Below, piece by piece: positions 4,135-7,034 of a stretch of DNA of 7,034 nucleotides. The notes under the pieces were generated by a model. It saw only the letters and a program-made list of their open reading frames with translations. It ran no database searches and was not told the DNA's origin. How positions within the stretch are numbered: position 1 is the first letter of the stretch; each line of letters opens with the position of its first letter. The position numbers were made by a program, and so were the translations under genes. The DNA is from Bacteroidales bacterium (GTDB taxonomy: Bacteria; Bacteroidota; Bacteroidia; Bacteroidales; F082). Location: NCBI GenBank assembly GCA_024762735.1, contig JANTGU010000118.1, positions 1 to 7,034 on the forward strand, written 5' to 3'.

Positions 4135-6618
4135 CTAATCCTTCTCTTGCTTATGCCCATCATTCACTATTTCGGGTGAATTGTCAGGTGGTTTGGGTAT
4201 CACCACTTTGGGTTGTTCGGTATAATGATCTTTCACATGCAAATCCATTTGTGGAAAAGGAATGCCGATACCAGCTTCGGTGAGTGCATCGTAAATAGCG
4301 ATGGAAAGCTGACTTTTGGTAGGTAGTGAATCGTCAAAATGAACCCAGGCCAACAGGCGGAAGTTTAGTGAGCTGTCGCCAAAGTCTTCAAACAGTGCAT
4401 AGGGAGCCGGGTCTGCCAACACATTGTCGTTGTTAACAGCCACTTTTTGTAACAGCTTAAGTACGTCGTTGGGGTTGCTCCCGTACTCTACACCCACCTT
4501 GAGTTCCAGGCGTCGCTTTTTGTCGGAAAGTGTCCAGTTTACCAGGTCGTTAGAAATAATATTCCCGTTAGGAACCACCACCTCTGCACCATCAAAAGTT
4601 CTGATTTTACTGGCCCGTACCCCGATGGATTTTACCTCTCCCATTAAGGAGCCAACAGTAATAATATCGCCCACCTCAACAGGCCGTTCGTAAAGCAGGA
4701 TGAGGCCCGAGATGAAGTTGTTTACAATATTTTGAAGGCCAAACCCGATACCAACCCCCAGGGCACCTGCCAGCAGGCCAAATTTACCCAGGTCGATGCC
4801 GGCATAGGCAAAGCCCAGTACAAATCCAATGGTTATAATGATGTAGCCTACTGTTTTGTTAATGGCAAACAGAAAGCCTTTCGAAAGGCTCTTGTTTACC
4901 CTTTCGGAATTCTCGAACAGCACTTTAAAGATGTTGGCAATAAAGTAGGAAACCACAATGATGAGTATCATTCCTAAAATTTTGCCCAGTGAAATGGAAA
5001 TGGCACCAATGGCAATATCATACACCAGGGCTGCGGCTATCCAATCGGCCACGGGTTCGTAGATCTCCAGGGTTTCGAGTGTCAGCTCTATCAACATATA
5101 CAGCGCTGCTAATTTCAGAATGCGAATCAGGTTTAATTCAATGTTGGCGCAGTATCTCGCTGCATTCCACTTAAAGCTTTTGCCTGCCTCGCAACCTGCA
5201 GCAATTACTATTTCCAGTAATTTGTAGAGTAGAAAAATGATTAACAATATGGCCGGGATTTTTGCAGCGGTTTTGGTTAGCAGTGCTGCCAGGCTCACAA
5301 AACCAAATACGTCGGCAATAATGGACATCGCAAAAAGAGCCACAATAGCACCGGCAATTACGGTCAGTTTTTTAGCATAAGGAACACTTTCGGTTTTTTC
5401 TTTTTTAAATTGGAAGGCCATCCAATAGTAAGTGACTATCATTCCTGTTATCGCTTCAATCAACAGGTAGTAACGTAGCAAGTCGCCAAAGTACCAAAAA
5501 ATAATTTCAGCTTCATTAATAATGAACAGGAAAAAAATAATCATGCTTTGCTGTTTACCTTTGTCGCCGGTAAACCTTGAGATAAGTGGGATGGACACTG
5601 TTAATAAAACCATGGTTAGCAGTGCGGAAATAGAAAGCGGGATGGTTTGTAGTACAATGAGGATGGTGGCAAGTTCCATAAGCAACAACGAGGCAATCCA
5701 TTTGGCATTTAAAACGAAATGGGCATTGACAAACCCCGGATTGCTTTGGTCGTAGCCCAACTTATTGTACCGGTTTTTAAGAATGAAAAAAGTGACAGTT
5801 TCCAGCAAGAGAATGAACAGGATTAAAAAGAAATTTTTTTGCGCAAAATAGTTCCGGATACTTTTTTTGTTGATGTTCCATACCTGGTTCAGGTGGCCTG
5901 AAATGGGGAAAACATCGCTGTGTTTTAGGTTGATTTTCCATATCACGGGTTCTCCGGCAACAAACAGGTTGGTGCGCATTTGCTTTTTCAGGTTTTGTAT
6001 CTTGTCCAAAGTTTCATTAGCCGTTATCAGTAAATCAGTTAGCTTATTTTCATGCAGGATTAGTGCTTTTTGAGTGGTTTCAAAATCACGCTTTAGGGCC
6101 GAGATGTGGGCAATCATTTTTTTAATCTGCTCCTTTAGTTCCGCCGGGACATCGGCTTCTCTGGAGGCGTTATCCAGTGTCAGTTGCCAAACTTCTTTTT
6201 CGTAAGCCAGGTTTTTAATGTTATTCTGAAGTGTGGAGAGATGACTTTGAATCTCAACAATGGCGGTTTTAATTCTTTTCTGATAACCCGTCCAACTTCG
6301 GGAAGCATCTTCCAGGTAAAACTTTGAAATGGTTTGGGCTTTCACCTTGTTGATGTCGTCTGATTCGTATTTCAGATAGCGGGTATAAACGCCAATTAGT
6401 GAATCGAAGTCTTGTTGTAAATTGAGCTCCTTAACGTTTTGTGATATTTTTGCCAACCGGTTTTGGGTTTGCTCCAGCTCGGTGTTAACATTAATCAAAC
6501 TGATGGCTGTAGGTACTTTAAGTTTGGTGGAGTCGGTACTTTGTGTTGTTTGTGCAATGGTACCTTGTGTTACTGTTCCCAACAACAAAAGAAAGATAAA
6601 GAGGAGTTTCTTTTTCAT
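4135..6618 (-). CDS. Large MscS-family mechanosensitive ion channel with periplasmic coiled-coil N-terminus
   Basis: The 827-residue product combines a signal peptide (1-22, MKKKLLFIFLLLLGTVTQGT then IA), a long helical, probably periplasmic region with heptad-like coiled coil (about 40-215), and some ten or eleven membrane segments (near 262-280, 303-323, 327-347, 358-378, 384-403, 417-437, 453-475, 494-512, 527-563, 583-605 and the pore helix). The C-terminal MscS core is clear: pore helix LAGALGVGIGFGLQNIVNNF (616-635), the RPVEVGDIITV...G beta domain (645-660), the conserved VPNGNIISNDLVNWT (682-696), then the cytoplasmic alpha/beta vestibule domain to about 797 and a polar, Pro-containing tail. 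MscS channels open under membrane tension to release solutes during osmotic downshock. The multi-helix, periplasm-extended layout recalls MscK/MscM-type members instead of small three-helix MscS. It runs convergent to gldB, with its own promoter at 6641-6670. No specific gene name is justified. Confidence 0.93.
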   Translation of the reverse strand: MKKKLLFIFLLLLGTVTQGTIAQTTQSTDSTKLKVPTAISLINVNTELEQTQNRLAKISQNVKELNLQQDFDSLIGVYTRYLKYESDDINKVKAQTISKFYLEDASRSWTGYQKRIKTAIVEIQSHLSTLQNNIKNLAYEKEVWQLTLDNASREADVPAELKEQIKKMIAHISALKRDFETTQKALILHENKLTDLLITANETLDKIQNLKKQMRTNLFVAGEPVIWKINLKHSDVFPISGHLNQVWNINKKSIRNYFAQKNFFLILFILLLETVTFFILKNRYNKLGYDQSNPGFVNAHFVLNAKWIASLLLMELATILIVLQTIPLSISALLTMVLLTVSIPLISRFTGDKGKQQSMIIFFLFIINEAEIIFWYFGDLLRYYLLIEAITGMIVTYYWMAFQFKKEKTESVPYAKKLTVIAGAIVALFAMSIIADVFGFVSLAALLTKTAAKIPAILLIIFLLYKLLEIVIAAGCEAGKSFKWNAARYCANIELNLIRILKLAALYMLIELTLETLEIYEPVADWIAAALVYDIAIGAISISLGKILGMILIIVVSYFIANIFKVLFENSERVNKSLSKGFLFAINKTVGYIIITIGFVLGFAYAGIDLGKFGLLAGALGVGIGFGLQNIVNNFISGLILLYERPVEVGDIITVGSLMGEVKSIGVRASKIRTFDGAEVVVPNGNIISNDLVNWTLSDKKRRLELKVGVEYGSNPNDVLKLLQKVAVNNDNVLADPAPYALFEDFGDSSLNFRLLAWVHFDDSLPTKSQLSIAIYDALTEAGIGIPFPQMDLHVKDHYTEQPKVVIPKPPDNSPEIVNDGHKQEKD

Positions 6619-6640
6619 CTAAATTGGCTTTTAATCAAAG

Positions 6641-6670
6641 CAAAAATACATTAATTTAATTGATACCCAA
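6641..6670 (-). promoter_or_regulatory. Promoter of the MscS-family channel gene
   Basis: On the minus strand TTG (6670-6668) is followed after exactly 19 bases by TATTTTTG (6648-6641), matching the Bacteroidota vegetative promoter pattern of a -33 TTG and -7 TAnnTTTG at normal spacing. Transcription would begin about 15-20 bases before the ATG at 6618, giving a very short leader. It is the only promoter in the window with both elements well placed. Confidence 0.75.
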
Positions 6671-6690
6671 GTTTTAGAGACAAGGTGTAA

Positions 6691-6725
6691 ATAAAAAAGC
6701 GGGAGCTGCGTCACAACTCCCGCTT
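6691..6725 (-). terminator. Intrinsic terminator after the tricorn-like protease gene
   Basis: Read on the minus strand, AAGCGGGAG (6725-6717) pairs perfectly over 9 bases with CTCCCGCTT (6705-6697) across an 11-base loop, and T residues follow (6698-6693, then ATTT). The hairpin begins 8 bases after the protease stop codon and ends about 20 bases before the -33 element of the channel promoter, so it insulates the two minus-strand genes. Confidence 0.9.
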
Positions 6726-6733
6726 CATACTAT

Positions 6734-7034
6734 TTATTTCGTTTTATCCGGAAAGGGAGGAATAGGCGGAATGGGTTTAACCTTTTTCATTTGCTCCAGA
6801 GCCACCTCGATGGCTTTGTTGAGTTGTTGATCTTCGCCGGCGTACTCTTTGGCAGGATCGTTGTCAACCACAATATCGGGGTCAACGCCATGACCCTCGA
6901 TGGCCCAATGGCCTTCCGTGTCAAAGGGAGCAAACTCAGGCTTGCGAAGGTCGCCACCGTCAATAAAGGGTAACGAGCCGCGGATGCCTACCACGCCACC
7001 CCACGAGCGAACACCTATAACGGTTCCCATCTTC
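6734..7034 (-). CDS. Tricorn-like S41 family protease, C-terminal end (partial at right edge)
   Basis: About 100 codons are open from the right edge to a TAA at 6736-6734; the start lies outside the window, and the ATG at 7030 is internal (an in-frame AAG precedes it). The segment, numbered from that Met, contains VIGVRSWGGVVGIRGSLPFI (4-23), RKPEF (29-33), AIEGHGVDPDIVVDNDPAKE (43-62) and DQQLNKAIEVALEQMKK (67-83), which corresponds to the end of the catalytic domain of tricorn protease homologues. The Glu of IEGHGVDPD probably matches the glutamate of the tricorn Ser-His-Ser-Glu set; this is from memory of the family, not an alignment. Tricorn-type enzymes degrade peptides; bacterial homologues with PDZ and S41 domains are commonly around 1,000 residues or more. 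The tail PIPPIPPFPDKTK is proline-rich, a feature I associate with Bacteroidota members. The catalytic serine lies beyond the window. Confidence 0.85.
   Translation of the reverse strand, partial: KMGTVIGVRSWGGVVGIRGSLPFIDGGDLRKPEFAPFDTEGHWAIEGHGVDPDIVVDNDPAKEYAGEDQQLNKAIEVALEQMKKVKPIPPIPPFPDKTK

Noticed and set aside
1..7034. Search for CRISPR arrays, tRNA/rRNA genes, insertion sequences, toxin-antitoxin or defence genes.
   Set aside because: No spaced repeats, transposase motifs, terminal repeats, cloverleaf candidates or defence domains were seen; the coding content is ordinary core envelope and metabolism genes.

Overview
The window looks like core chromosome of a member of the Bacteroidota, probably from the Bacteroidales/Marinilabiliales side, though that finer placement is inferred from general protein resemblance. 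The pointers are: genes for the type IX secretion/gliding proteins PorT and GldB; a UbiE-type methyltransferase of the kind used for menaquinone; a PorT-like outer-membrane barrel ending in an aromatic residue; a bacterial tricorn-type S41 protease; start regions without Shine-Dalgarno sites; and several matches to the Bacteroidota -7 promoter box TAnnTTTG.

Layout. On the minus strand, reading right to left from 2136, a sugar (heptose) kinase gene hldA/rfaE1 is followed after 10 bases by ubiE/menG (405-1112) and then by the 5' part of porT (324 to the left edge, partial, TTG start). These three probably form one unit, with an extra promoter candidate just before porT. A 260-base divergent spacer (2137-2396) separates hldA from a plus-strand gene for a small outer-membrane beta-barrel protein (2397-3020). 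The spacer holds a promoter candidate for each side and an unexplained nest of inverted repeats. The barrel gene ends in a strong hairpin terminator (3045-3085), and gldB (3103-4110, plus) starts only 17 bases after it. Convergent to gldB, on the minus strand, is a large MscS-family mechanosensitive channel gene (4135-6618) with the best promoter of the window (TTG, 19 bases, TATTTTTG). At the right edge is the 3' end of a tricorn-like protease gene (6734 to the edge, minus), closed by a GC-rich hairpin terminator.

Function as a whole. Most products act at or in the envelope: PorT and GldB belong to the type IX secretion/gliding machinery, the barrel and the MscS channel are envelope proteins, and the heptose kinase makes surface-sugar precursors. 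UbiE/MenG serves the respiratory quinone pool. I see no mobile element, CRISPR array, tRNA, rRNA or defence cassette. I do not see a clearly undescribed system. The points most worth a second look are the hairpin/promoter overlap in front of gldB and the structured spacer at 2189-2287.
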